In this document: positions 25,912-35,800 of the stretch, piece by piece
How the letters are laid out: every line of letters starts with the position of its first letter
Numbering within the stretch: position 1 is the first letter of the stretch
Translations under genes and position numbers: made by a program
Assembly: GCF_026967935.1 (NCBI RefSeq)
Contig: NZ_JAPVBL010000004.1
Coordinates: forward strand, 310,001-374,000
Length of the DNA: 64,000 nucleotides
Origin: Modestobacter sp. VKM Ac-2982
GTDB lineage: Bacteria; Actinomycetota; Actinomycetes; Mycobacteriales; Geodermatophilaceae
Direction: 5' to 3'
Notes under the pieces: model-generated
The model's database searches: none
Seen by the model: only the letters and a program-made list of their open reading frames with translations
What the model was told of the DNA's origin: nothing

Positions 25912-27022
25912 GCGCGGACGGCCAGCGGCCAGCCGTTCCCCGGTCCTGGCGGCACGTGGCCGATCCCACCATCTGCTGGCGCTCGCCCTCGTCGCCCTGG
26001 CCGCACTGCCCATGGCGCTCGGGACCGCGGGCGCGGCGAGCGCGGCTCCCGCCGCTGAACCCGCGGCCGGGAGCATCGGGCTCAGGCTCCTCGACGCGCC
26101 GGTCACGGCCACCGACGATCCCCGCGCACGGGTGTACATCGTGGACCACCTCGCCCCCGGAACGGTCATCGAACGCCGGATCCAGGTCACCAGCACCACC
26201 GACTCCGCAGCGGACGTCTCGCTCTATGCCGCCGCCGCCAGCATCATCGACGGCTCCTTCCAGGGCGCTGAAGGGCGCACCGCCAACGAACTGTCCTCAT
26301 GGACCTCGATCGACCCCAGCGTGTCCAGCGTCCCCTCCGGCGGCGCCCGGACGGCGACGGTGACCATCACCGTCCCGGCGGACGCCCCACCCGGGGAGCA
26401 GTACGCCGTCGTCTGGGCCGAGATGACCTCAGATGCCGCCGCCAGCGGCGGCATCACCCAGGTGAGCCGCGTCGGCATCCGCCTCTACGTGTCGATCGGC
26501 CCCGGTGGAGCACCCGCAGCCGACTTCACCGTCGACTCCCTGACCGCCACGCGCTCACCCGAGGGCCAGCCGATCGTCCTCGCGACGGTCCACAACACCG
26601 GCGGTCGCGCCCTCGACATCTCCGGCACTCTCACGCTGACCGACGGCCCCGGCGCACTGAGCGCCGGGCCGTTCGACGCAGTCCTCGGCACCACCCTCGC
26701 CATCGGTGACTCCGAACCGGTCACCATCGCTCTGGACGACCAACTCCCCGCAGGCCCCTGGACGGCGACGATCAGCCTGCGCAGCGGACTGGTCGAACAC
26801 ACCCAGCAGGCGACGATCACCTTCCCCGACGCCGGGACAGCTGCCCCGGTCGCGACCGCCGACACCGGCACACGCTGGTGGGCCCATCCCGCCACCATCG
26901 GCGCCGCATGCCTCCTCCTGCTCCTCGTCGTGCTCGGCGCAGTGCGCCGACGCCGCGGAAGCCGGGGACCACGTCGCTCCCGCCAGCCGCTCGGAGAACT
27001 CCCACCCCGAACAGCGCATTGA
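25904..27022 (+). CDS. WxLIP/DUF916-like membrane-anchored surface protein
   Basis: This 372-aa protein has a signal peptide (~20-50), two extracellular beta domains and a C-terminal membrane helix (~325-345, HPATIGAACLLLLLVVLGAV) followed by a basic tail. The first domain (~55-185; RVYIVDHLAPGTVIERRIQVTST..., TVTITVPADAPPGEQYAVVWAEM) follows the DUF916 peptidoglycan-binding pattern; the second resembles DUF3324 (FTVDSLTATRSPEGQPIVLATVHNTGGR). In firmicutes this architecture defines WxL-interacting proteins. The TTG at 25904 overlaps the upstream stop and lacks a clear ribosome site, suggesting reinitiation. The family call is by architecture. Confidence 0.72.
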   Translation: MSERGRPAASRSPVLAARGRSHHLLALALVALAALPMALGTAGAASAAPAAEPAAGSIGLRLLDAPVTATDDPRARVYIVDHLAPGTVIERRIQVTSTTDSAADVSLYAAAASIIDGSFQGAEGRTANELSSWTSIDPSVSSVPSGGARTATVTITVPADAPPGEQYAVVWAEMTSDAAASGGITQVSRVGIRLYVSIGPGGAPAADFTVDSLTATRSPEGQPIVLATVHNTGGRALDISGTLTLTDGPGALSAGPFDAVLGTTLAIGDSEPVTIALDDQLPAGPWTATISLRSGLVEHTQQATITFPDAGTAAPVATADTGTRWWAHPATIGAACLLLLLVVLGAVRRRRGSRGPRRSRQPLGELPPRTAH

Positions 27023-27041
27023 CCCGGTCGCACCCGTAGGT

Positions 27042-27080
27042 CGGGGAGGCTGCATGACGATCGGCACGATGACCTCCCCG
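27042..27080 (+). terminator. Candidate hairpin after the WxL-like operon
   Basis: CGGGGAGG (27042-27049) and CCTCCCCG (27073-27080) can pair over 8 bp across a 23-nt loop. It lies between the convergent WxLIP-like gene and the response regulator gene. Confidence 0.4.
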
Positions 27081-27134
27081 TCGCCCCGGATTCAAAGCTC
27101 ATCGGGGACTGAGACGGCCGACCGGGCGCGACCG

Positions 27135-27797
27135 TCAGGGCGCTCGGACGAGCCCCTCCTGGTAGGCGATGACGACCAACTGGGCCCGGTCGCGGGCGCC
27201 CAGCTTCGTCATGGCCCGGTGCACGTGGGTGCGCACGGTCAGCGGGCTCACCACCAGCCGGTCGGCGATCTCCTGGTTGGACAGGCCGAGCGCGGCCAGG
27301 CCGGTGATCTCGCGCTCGCGGTCGGTCAGCCTCGGGAGCAGTCCGCGCGGCAGGTCTCCGACGCCGTCCGCACTGGCGAGGAAGCGGTTCACCAGCACCC
27401 GGGTGGCGACCGGGGAGAGCAGCGCCTCCCCGTCCACGACCGTCCGGATCCCGGCGAGCAGCTCGGCGGGCGTGACGTCCTTGCCCAGGAAGCCGCTCGC
27501 CCCGGCGCGGAGCGCGTGCGCCACGTGCTCGTCGGACTCGAAGGTGGTCAGGATCAGCACCCGCGTGCCGGTCAGGTCGGGGTCGGAGCAGATCTGCCGG
27601 GTGGCGGCGAGCCCGTCCAGGACCGGCATCCGGATGTCCATCAGCACCAGGTCCGGATGGTTGACCCGGGCGAGGTCGACCGCCTCCACGCCGTTCGCGG
27701 CCTCGGCGACGACCGTCAGGTCGTCCTCGGAGTCGATCAGCATGCGGAACGTCGAGCGCAGCAGCGCCTGATCGTCCGCCAGCAGCACCCGGATCAT
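27135..27797 (-). CDS. NarL/LuxR-family response regulator
   Basis: This 220-aa regulator has a receiver domain (D54 phosphoacceptor in LVLMDIRMP, D8/D9, K in FLGKDVTP) and a LuxR helix-turn-helix (LTDREREITGLAALGLSNQEIADRLVVSPLTVRTHVHRAMTKLG in fragments, ~150-210). It is the last gene of a three-gene minus-strand unit; its ATG overlaps the kinase stop by 4 nt (ATGA). It probably controls the MMPL transporter at the head of the unit. Confidence 0.92.
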   Translation of the reverse strand: MIRVLLADDQALLRSTFRMLIDSEDDLTVVAEAANGVEAVDLARVNHPDLVLMDIRMPVLDGLAATRQICSDPDLTGTRVLILTTFESDEHVAHALRAGASGFLGKDVTPAELLAGIRTVVDGEALLSPVATRVLVNRFLASADGVGDLPRGLLPRLTDREREITGLAALGLSNQEIADRLVVSPLTVRTHVHRAMTKLGARDRAQLVVIAYQEGLVRAP

Positions 27798-28957
27798 CGG
27801 GGTCCCTCCCAAGGTGTCAGCGGGACGGTGAAGGTCACGGCGTACTGGTCTTCCCCGGCCGGGCCGGCGTGCACCGTCCCACCGAGTGCGAGCGCGCGTT
27901 CGCGCATCCCGATCAGCCCGTAGCCCGCTCCCACCGGTCCGGGCCGGACGCCGGTGTTCACGACGTGGACGCGGAAGGTGCCCTCGGTGCGGCTCACGGT
28001 GATCGTCACCGACGGCCGGACGGCGTGCTTGGTGACGTTGGTCAGCGCCTCCTGGACGACCCGGTACGCGGTGACGTCGACCAGCCGGGGCAGGCACTCC
28101 AGCGCCCCCTCGCGGAGCACCGTGACCTCGATGCCGGCCGCCCGGCAGGGCTCGACCAGCTCGTCGAGCTGGTCGAGCCCCGGTGCCGGCACGGTGTCCA
28201 CCGGGGGGTCGTCGTCGGAGGTGCGCAGCACCGCCACGGTCGCCTTGAGCTCCTGGAGCGCCGCCGACGTGGAGCCACTGAGCCCGGCCAGCAGCTCCCG
28301 CGTCTGCTCGGGACGCCGGTCCAGCAGGTGCTCCGCGGTGCCGGCCTGCGCGTGGGCCACGGTGAGGTGGTGGGCGACGACGTCATGCAGCTCCCGCGCG
28401 ATGCGCAGCCGCTCCTCCCCCACCCGGTGCCGGACCTCGTCGTCCCGGCTGCGCTCGGCGTCCTCGGCGCGGGCCCGGACGACGTCCAGGTAGGACCGGT
28501 GGGCCTGGGTGGTCCGGCCGGCGAACACCGCCGGCAGCAGCCACAGCGCGACCCCGACGGTGCGCAGCACCAGCGAGCCGCCGGTGGGGGTGTCGATCAG
28601 GCCGCCCAGGATGACCGCGGCCACCGCGGCCCCGGTCCACCAGGCGACCGCCCGCACCGACCCGACGACCGCGAGCCAGTACAGGCAGCCGATCAGCGGA
28701 GCCAGCAGCAGCGGCGTCGGCAGGTAGCCGAGCGCGCAGGCGGCGGTCTCGCAGCAGATCGCGACGGCCGTCGCGGCGCGCGGCCACCGGGCCGCGGTGA
28801 ACAGCGCACCGCTGGCGACCAGGCTGAGCAGCACGCCGGGGACGAGCACGGCCGGACCGACGATCCCCTGGGTGCCGATGCTGGCACCGAGGGCGGCGAA
28901 GAGGAACGCCACGAGCGCGACCGCCGCGTCCCGCCCCCCGATCCGGCCGGTGCTCAT
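27794..28957 (-). CDS. NarL-type sensor histidine kinase
   Basis: This 387-aa membrane kinase has four to five N-terminal helices (~10-148), then a HisKA_3 dimerisation domain with phosphoacceptor H191 in ARELHDVVAHHL, and a HATPase_c domain (EALTNVTKHA, GYGLIGMRERA). There is no sizeable extracellular sensor loop, so it likely senses membrane state. Its ATG overlaps the MMPL stop (TGATG) and its stop overlaps the response regulator start. Confidence 0.92.
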   Translation of the reverse strand: MSTGRIGGRDAAVALVAFLFAALGASIGTQGIVGPAVLVPGVLLSLVASGALFTAARWPRAATAVAICCETAACALGYLPTPLLLAPLIGCLYWLAVVGSVRAVAWWTGAAVAAVILGGLIDTPTGGSLVLRTVGVALWLLPAVFAGRTTQAHRSYLDVVRARAEDAERSRDDEVRHRVGEERLRIARELHDVVAHHLTVAHAQAGTAEHLLDRRPEQTRELLAGLSGSTSAALQELKATVAVLRTSDDDPPVDTVPAPGLDQLDELVEPCRAAGIEVTVLREGALECLPRLVDVTAYRVVQEALTNVTKHAVRPSVTITVSRTEGTFRVHVVNTGVRPGPVGAGYGLIGMRERALALGGTVHAGPAGEDQYAVTFTVPLTPWEGPR

Positions 28958-31143
28958 CAGCGGTTGCTCAGCGCCAGGTCGGGTCGCTCCTCCGCCGGTG
29001 CGGGAGCCAGCGACGCACCCTCCACGTCGACGCGCGGCAGCAGCCGATCGAGCCAGCGCGGCAGCCACCAGGCCCGCTCACCGAGGAGCTGCAGGACGGC
29101 GGGCACGAGCGTCAGGCGGACGACGAAGGCGTCGAAGAAGACCGCCGCGGCGAGACCGAGACCGACCATCTTGATCAGCGGTTCCGACGCCGCCGCGAAC
29201 CCGCCGAAGACCGCGATCATGATCACCGCGGCGGCGACCACGACCTTCGAGCTCTGCGCGAAGCCCGTTCCGACCGCCTCGCGGGCCGGCACACCGTGCA
29301 CGTGCGCCTCCCGCATCCGCGACACCAGGAACACCTCGTAGTCCATGGCCAGCCCGAACACGATCCCCACCAGCAGGATCGGCATCAGGCTCATGACCGG
29401 GCCAGTCTGCTCGACACCGAGCAGATCACCCGCCCAGCCCCACTGGAAGACCGCGACGATCACCCCGATCGAGGCGAACAGCGAGAGCAGGAAGCCGACC
29501 GCGGCCTTGACCGGCACCCAGATCGAGCGGAACACCACCAGCAGGAGCAGCACCGCGAGACCGACGACGAGCGCGACGTAGGGCACCAGGGCCGACTGGG
29601 TCTTCTGCGCCATGTCGATGTCGAGCGCCGTCGTCCCGGTGATCTCATAGCTCACGCCCTGGTCACGCTCCACGGCCGGGCGAGCGTCGCGCAGCGACTC
29701 CACCAGCGCCTCGGTGCGCTCGTCGGTCGGCCCGGTGGTGGGAACGGCGGTGAGGATCGCCGTGTCCCCCTGCTCGTTGAAGGTCGGGGTCGACACCGAG
29801 GCCACGCCGTCGGTCGCCGCGAGGTCGTCCGCGACGGCCGTCACCGCGGTCTCCGGGTCGCTCGCACCGCGGGCGTCGACCACCACGGTCAGCGGACCGT
29901 TGGAGCCGGGCCCGAACGCCTCGGCCCGCAGGTCGTAGGCCCGGCGCTCGGTGGCCGTGGTCGGCAGCGACGCGTCGCCGGGGGTGCCCAGCTGCAGCGA
30001 CAGCGCCGGGACGGCGACAGCGGCGAGCACCGCGACCCCGGCCACCGTGACCAGCAGCGGGCGGCGGCGGACCAACCGCATCCACGTCCGGGCCACCGGG
30101 ACGCGGGGGTTCGTGCGCCCGGCCCGCCGCTGCGCCCGCGACCGGACCCTGTTCGGGAACATGCCCAGCAGCGCCGGGACCAGGGTCAGCGCCACCAGGA
30201 CCGCCACGACGACGGCACCGGCGGCGGCCAGCCCCATCTTGGTCAGCGACGGGATGCCGACCACGAGCAGCCCGGCGAGCGCGATGACCACCGTCGTCCC
30301 GGCGAAGACGACCGCGGACCCGGCGGTGCCAACGGCGCGGCCGGCCGCCGTCTCGGCGTCGTCCTGGCTCTGGCGTTCCTCCTGGTACCGGGAGACGACG
30401 AACATCGCGTAGTCGATGCCGACCGCGAGGCCCAGCATCAGCGCGAGCATCCCGCTGGTGATCGCCATGCCCAGCGGGCCCGCGAGGGCCCAGACGCCGA
30501 GGAACGAGATGGCCACCCCGATGATCGCGGTGAGCAGCGGCAGGCCCGCGGCCACCAGCGACCCGAAGGTCAGCAGCAGGACGAGGGCCGCGATCGCGAC
30601 CCCGATCAGCTCGGTGGCGCTCATGCTGGTGGGGCTCTTGAGCGCCGAGCCACGCATCTCCGCGGTCAGCCCGTCGTCCCGCGCCTGCTCCACCGCCCCC
30701 TCCAGCACGACGCGAGACTCGTCGGTCACCTCCGACGAAGGCACCTCGTAGCTCACCGACGCGAAGCCGGTCGTGCCGTCGGCACTGATGCTCGTGCCCG
30801 CCGAAGGCAGTACCACCCGCATCACCTGCGGGCTGTCGGCGACGGTGGCCAGCGCCGCCTGGACGGCCGCCTGGTTCGCCGGCTCCTCCAGCGACCCGCC
30901 GTCGGGAGCGACGAAGACGAGGGTCGCCGACGCGCTGTCCGAGGGCGTGTCCGGGAAGCGCTCCGCGAGGAGGTCGAACGCGTCCTGCGACTCGATGCCC
31001 GGGATGGTCGCCCGGGTGTTCACCGGGCCCTCGGACGTGACGGCGGCCGTCACCGCCCCGGCGAGGACGAGCAGCCAGATCACAGCGACCGACCACCGCC
31101 GTCGGAAGGAGAAGCGGCCGAGACGATCGAGCAGACCTGCCAT
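28957..31143 (-). CDS. MMPL/RND-family membrane transporter
   Basis: This 728-aa protein has twelve predicted helices in two halves with large extracytoplasmic loops (~40-170 and ~375-500), the MMPL layout. Conserved parts include GLAVGIDYAMFVVSRYQEERQ, GIPSLTKMGLAAAGAV, IVFGLAMDYEVFLVSRMREAH and AFVVRLTLVPAVLQLLGERAWWLPRWLD; the Asp-Tyr pairs are the proton relay. Family members export lipids, glycolipids or drugs. Translational coupling with a two-component system suggests it responds to envelope stress. ATG at 31143 is chosen; an upstream extension has no similarity. Confidence 0.9.
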   Translation of the reverse strand: MAGLLDRLGRFSFRRRWSVAVIWLLVLAGAVTAAVTSEGPVNTRATIPGIESQDAFDLLAERFPDTPSDSASATLVFVAPDGGSLEEPANQAAVQAALATVADSPQVMRVVLPSAGTSISADGTTGFASVSYEVPSSEVTDESRVVLEGAVEQARDDGLTAEMRGSALKSPTSMSATELIGVAIAALVLLLTFGSLVAAGLPLLTAIIGVAISFLGVWALAGPLGMAITSGMLALMLGLAVGIDYAMFVVSRYQEERQSQDDAETAAGRAVGTAGSAVVFAGTTVVIALAGLLVVGIPSLTKMGLAAAGAVVVAVLVALTLVPALLGMFPNRVRSRAQRRAGRTNPRVPVARTWMRLVRRRPLLVTVAGVAVLAAVAVPALSLQLGTPGDASLPTTATERRAYDLRAEAFGPGSNGPLTVVVDARGASDPETAVTAVADDLAATDGVASVSTPTFNEQGDTAILTAVPTTGPTDERTEALVESLRDARPAVERDQGVSYEITGTTALDIDMAQKTQSALVPYVALVVGLAVLLLLVVFRSIWVPVKAAVGFLLSLFASIGVIVAVFQWGWAGDLLGVEQTGPVMSLMPILLVGIVFGLAMDYEVFLVSRMREAHVHGVPAREAVGTGFAQSSKVVVAAAVIMIAVFGGFAAASEPLIKMVGLGLAAAVFFDAFVVRLTLVPAVLQLLGERAWWLPRWLDRLLPRVDVEGASLAPAPAEERPDLALSNR

Positions 31144-31275
31144 GTCGGTACACCCCAGTGGTCGTGGTGGTTGTCCCGTGCAGCGTTTCGTCCTGGCAGG
31201 GGTCCCGTCGTCGTGCAGGCGCAGGCTCCGACTACGGAGATCGCAGTACACGGCCCCTCGTGCCAGGGTGACGGC

Positions 31276-32667
31276 GTGGCTCGCGTGCTGAGGGTGTCCG
31301 GACCGCTCGACTTTGCCGCGATCCAGGCGGAGGCCGGGGTGCCCGACGAGTTCCCGGCGGAGGTGCTGGCCGAGGCCGATCGGGTCGCTGCCGTCCCGCC
31401 ACTGCCCGACCACGACGCCACCGACCTGCCGCTGGTGACCATCGACCCAGCCGGTGCCCGCGACCTAGACCAGGCGGTGCACCTGGCCCGCACCGCGAGC
31501 GGCTACCGGGTGTTCTACGCGATCGCCGACGTCGGCGCCTTCGTGCCGCTCGGCAGCGCCATCGACGCCGAAGCACGGCGCCGCGGGCAGACCGTCTACT
31601 CCCCCGACGGCCGGACGCCGCTGCACCCGCCGCAGCTGTCCGAGGGCGCGGCCAGCCTGCTACCCGGCCAACTCCGGCCGGCCGCGCTGTGGACCACCGA
31701 CCTGGACGCCGACGGCGAGGTCACCGCCGTCGACCTGCGCCGCGCCCACGTGCGCAGCCGGGCCCAGCTGGACTACGAGTCGGTGGGCGCGCAGGTGCCC
31801 GCGGAACTGGAGCTGCTGCCCGAGATCTGCCGGCTGCTGCGGGCTCGCGCCCGCGACCGGGGCGCGATCGAGCTGGGCACGCCGTCCCAGGAGGTGGAGC
31901 CCGGACCCGACGGCGGCTGGACGATCGCCTTCCGCGGCCAGTCCGACGTCGAGGGGTGGAACGCGCAGATCTCGCTGCTCACCGGGCGGTGCGCGGCCCA
32001 GCTGATGCTGGACGGCGGGGCCGGGGTGCTGCGCACGCTGCCGCCGGCCGACCCGAGCGCGGTCGACACGCTCCGCCGGCTCGCCCCCGGGCTCGGCGTC
32101 GACTGGCCGGACGACGCCGGTCCCGGTGACGTCATCGCCGGCCTGGACCCCGCGCGACCCCGGCACGCGGCCTTCCTGGACGCCGCCGCCTCACTGTTGC
32201 GCGGCGCCGCCTACACCGCGTTCGACGGCCCGCCGCCCGCCCAGCCCGGACACGGTGGCGTCGGCGCGCCCTACGCGCACGTGACCGCGCCGCTCCGCCG
32301 GCTCGTCGACCGGTTCGGGACCGAGATCTGCCTGGCGCTGGCCGCCGGTGAGCAGCCCTCGGCCGAGCTGCGCGCCGCACTGCCGGAGCTGCCCGGGCTG
32401 ATGGCCGCCTCGGACCGGCGCACGCGCGAGGTCGAGCGCGCCGTCATCGACCTCGTCGAGGCGACCGTGCTGGCCGGCCGGGTCGGGGAGGTGTTCGACG
32501 CCGTGGTGCTCGACGCGGACGAGAAGCGGTCCACCGTGGTGCTCAGCGACCTGGCCGTGCAGGCCCGCTGCGACGGCCGCTTGACCCCGGGCCAGCGGGA
32601 CCGGATCCAACTCGTGACCGCAGACTCGGCCACCCGCACCGTGCGGTTCACAGCGACTGAGGACTGA
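31276..32667 (+). CDS. RNB-domain ribonuclease (RNase II/R family)
   Basis: This 463-aa protein is a short RNB nuclease without obvious cold-shock or S1 domains of full RNase R. The catalytic region reads VTIDPAGARDLDQAVHL: D57, D63 and D65 correspond to three of the four metal-binding aspartates, while the fourth position is Gln66. The later part has the HVTAPLRRLVDRFG signature. The same Gln occurs in the actinobacterial subgroup as I recall, so it may still be active. GTG at 31276 is chosen for lack of similarity upstream. It diverges from the MMPL operon and converges on the foreign segment. Confidence 0.85.
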   Translation: MARVLRVSGPLDFAAIQAEAGVPDEFPAEVLAEADRVAAVPPLPDHDATDLPLVTIDPAGARDLDQAVHLARTASGYRVFYAIADVGAFVPLGSAIDAEARRRGQTVYSPDGRTPLHPPQLSEGAASLLPGQLRPAALWTTDLDADGEVTAVDLRRAHVRSRAQLDYESVGAQVPAELELLPEICRLLRARARDRGAIELGTPSQEVEPGPDGGWTIAFRGQSDVEGWNAQISLLTGRCAAQLMLDGGAGVLRTLPPADPSAVDTLRRLAPGLGVDWPDDAGPGDVIAGLDPARPRHAAFLDAAASLLRGAAYTAFDGPPPAQPGHGGVGAPYAHVTAPLRRLVDRFGTEICLALAAGEQPSAELRAALPELPGLMAASDRRTREVERAVIDLVEATVLAGRVGEVFDAVVLDADEKRSTVVLSDLAVQARCDGRLTPGQRDRIQLVTADSATRTVRFTATED

Positions 32668-32823
32668 ACCGAACCCTGGGCAGTCCCGAACCCGACTTTG
32701 CTCCTCGACGGGGACACCGTGAGTCCTACACGCGACGGGACAGGAGTCCGATCTCTGCGGCTACGGTAAGCCCTGACACTCAGACACCACGAGCAAGAAG
32801 CCTAGGATCACACGCCGATCAGC
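32668..32823. other. Left junction of the A/T-richer segment
   Basis: This 156-bp spacer between two convergent genes already has the lower GC of the following gene. No terminator, inverted repeat, tRNA fragment or transposase remnant was seen. Confidence 0.4.
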
Positions 32824-35800
32824 TCAGTAGGCACCGGACCCCCGCATGACCGCTCCGAAGGTTTTCCCTAGGATACGCAGATCTAGGAGTGGGGACATGC
32901 GATCGACATACTCAAGGTCGAGCCTGATTGAATCTTCCCAGTTGAGGTCCGAACGACCACTAATCTGCCACAAACCGGTAATCCCGGGTTTGACCAGCAG
33001 GCGACGAGCGAAGTGGTCGTCGTACTTCACTACCTCGTTGGGCAGAGGCGGGCGCGGGCCAACCAGGGACATATCCCCCAGAAGTACGTTGAAGAGTTGA
33101 GCCAGCTCGTCAAGGCTGTATCGACGCAAGATCCGACCCAGCGGCGTGACCCGAGGGTCCGATTTAATTTTGAAGAGGACTCCCGTCGCGTCAGTTAGCG
33201 ACAACTCGTCGGCCAGCATCCTGTCTGCACCCTGCACCATGGTCCGGAACTTGTACATGTTGAATGTGCGCCCATTGAGACCGACGCGCTGCTGCCGATA
33301 CAATGCGGGCCCAGGGCTAGTTGTCATTACGGCTAGCGCGAGAATCATTAGCACCGGCGCAATAGAAGCAATCGCCAAGGCAGCGACTGTGCGATCGAGC
33401 ACAGGCTTAGCGTACGACCACATTCTCCTACGCATTCCTGCGCTTAGCACCTCGAGCACGGCCATGTACCGCTCCTCTGGCGCAGATCCGTCCGGCTCCC
33501 GGACGTACTGCAGAGACTCCCTTGGTTCAAGAATCCCCTCTCGCCTGGCAGACAGCTGCAACAACTCGACGTAAGTAAGCGCGAAGCAACGAGCCATGAC
33601 AGCGCTGGCCACCTGAGCTAGGCGCGCTGGCCGGACAGCCCCGGCGGGCAGCTTATTGGCGGCAGGAAGCGATGCGCTCCCGGTCCGACTTGTATACAAC
33701 GCCAGCGCCGCCGCAGTGGACCTCAGTGCCTCCATTCGTGCCGCTTGAAAGAGTTCCCGGCGATTGCGTTCAATATCGCCACTAGAGTCGCGGTTGGACG
33801 CCAGTTCAATCGCTCCGACAAGTTCCTTCGAAGACCGCACTAGCCGGGCAACCAGCTCCGCCGAGTCACCCTCATGGGCGACCGCGTAATCCGCCGAGAG
33901 GCGCGCCAGGATCTTCGCATCAACGCTCGCTTGACCAGCGTCGACCGCCGACGTGTCCGACCATGCGGTGAGCAGCAGCTCAATCAGTGGGGACGATTCA
34001 GCATTGTGCGCATTCCGGTCGACTATATTGGCGTGGGCGCCAAAGAGTAGCAACGAATCTCCACTCCTTTCGTCGCCGTCGCAACCATCGCATGTCTGAC
34101 TTAAGTCGAGCTGAAAAAGATCATTGAACAGCCACTGCGGTGCGACCGTCACTTCCGGTGAGGTGATCCGCCGCTCCAGTTGTTCGCCTGATCGAAGGAC
34201 GGGCCAATATCGACTGTCGCGTAGCTGCGAGAAGTTGTTTGAAACCCAGGAGCCGTATCGACGACCGACAGGGGGAAGCTCGAACGAGCCAGTACCTAGT
34301 TCCGTCGTTGCTGGCAGTCGGTACGACTGACCACTCAACTGCAGCCCCTCTAGCCAGATGCAAAAGGCTTGCGCATCGTCGAATCTCAACCCGACGGCAG
34401 GCTCATTCGACATGCCCGCAGGATAGGTTGGCGAACTCCAATGATCTGGCACGCGATTGCCGTCCGTGACATCGAGGAAGTACTGATACTCAAGCCAGGT
34501 GATCGGGCCCTTGGCCCGAAAACGCCCCGAACTAATGGGTAGATCTGAGTACACTCGTAGTTGGAGTCGCGTGATCGCGGCGATCTCTCGCGCTTGTCGA
34601 TTCGTATGACCGTCCGCTGGATCCATGTACGAGTTGATGGTCGCCCTGAGTTCGGGAGCGACCTCTCTAGCTTCCTCGACACACTGAACCGCTAGCGCGA
34701 GGAGCCGGGGATCGTTCGCGCGTTTCAGGCACGCACGAACAATTGGAGTGGCGTCCGAAAGGCTGCAATAAAGACGGACGGTCTCATGCCACCACGGTTC
34801 AGCGACTCGACCGGCAAGCTCGACTTCCAGCCCGCGCTCCTTAATATGCGAAGCAGTCAAGTACTCTTGCAAAGTTAAGTGTGCAAAAGCGTACTTCCCC
34901 CTTTCCCTCTCAATAAGTAGCCCCGAAGTTTCGAGTACATGCTGCAAGAACGTTTCGGGTGTCATCACCACGGCCACTCGCCGCAGCGGTGCTTTCACTA
35001 CGCTGACTGCTCGCCTGACATCCATGTCTCGAGCTCCAGAGACAGTCATGGCGTAGGCGAGATGCTCGAGTACGGTCTGCTTTTGTTGGACCGGAAGTAC
35101 TACATCAATACCCCTAGCCTCATGGCGCCTGCCTAGAAACACGTCAAAAATTTCTCCATACAACTCCGCTCGACTGCCGGGCAGCGCCCTGCGGTAACGA
35201 TGGACGTTGGCCATCATGGTCAAGAGCAGAGGATTGGCGGCTAGATCGAACAACGCACCATTAGAATGCAGCCGGGAAAGCAGGTCCCGCTGCCCCTCAG
35301 CGGCCGCCCTTGTCGACGAGTCATTCAACGTGCCGAATGAGCGCAGAGAAGTCGCCAGGTACCAGGCACGAACGTAGGCAGCGACTTGCTTCTCGGAGAA
35401 GGGTCGAACCTGAAGGGCCGTCGCCCGTGCGAGTTGATTCTCTAGGTACCCATACGGTCGACTGCTCACAACGACGGAATTGCTTCCCGCACCGTCCACT
35501 TTGGCATCGAGCCAGCGCACGAGAGTTCTCCGCGCCTCTGGACTGCTCAGTTCGTCGAGGCCGTCGATCAGCAGCGCAAAACGGCCTCGACGTAGATTAG
35601 TTTCAACCCACTCGGGCGGCTCTAGCAGTTCAAGGTCGGAGATGGACCGTCTAATTAACGAGGAGAGTGTGGCCGTCGAGTCTGGCAGCCAAGATCTCAA
35701 GTCGCGTGCGTTTATAAGAACTGGAATTTTCCGCGAGAAGGCGCGCCCCACCCCTCTTCTACGCGTCGCAGCGAGCGAGTATGCGACGTGCCGAAGCAAT

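Noticed and set aside
31144-31413. N-terminal extension of the MMPL transporter
   Set aside because: The extra 90 residues are unlike any MMPL protein and overlap the divergent RNase gene start; the ATG at 31143 begins typical family sequence.
32824-33420. Part of an exopolysaccharide gene cluster
   Set aside because: The sugar transferase domain would suggest one, but no glycosyltransferase, flippase, polymerase or tyrosine kinase gene lies nearby, and the domain is fused in frame to the NACHT protein.
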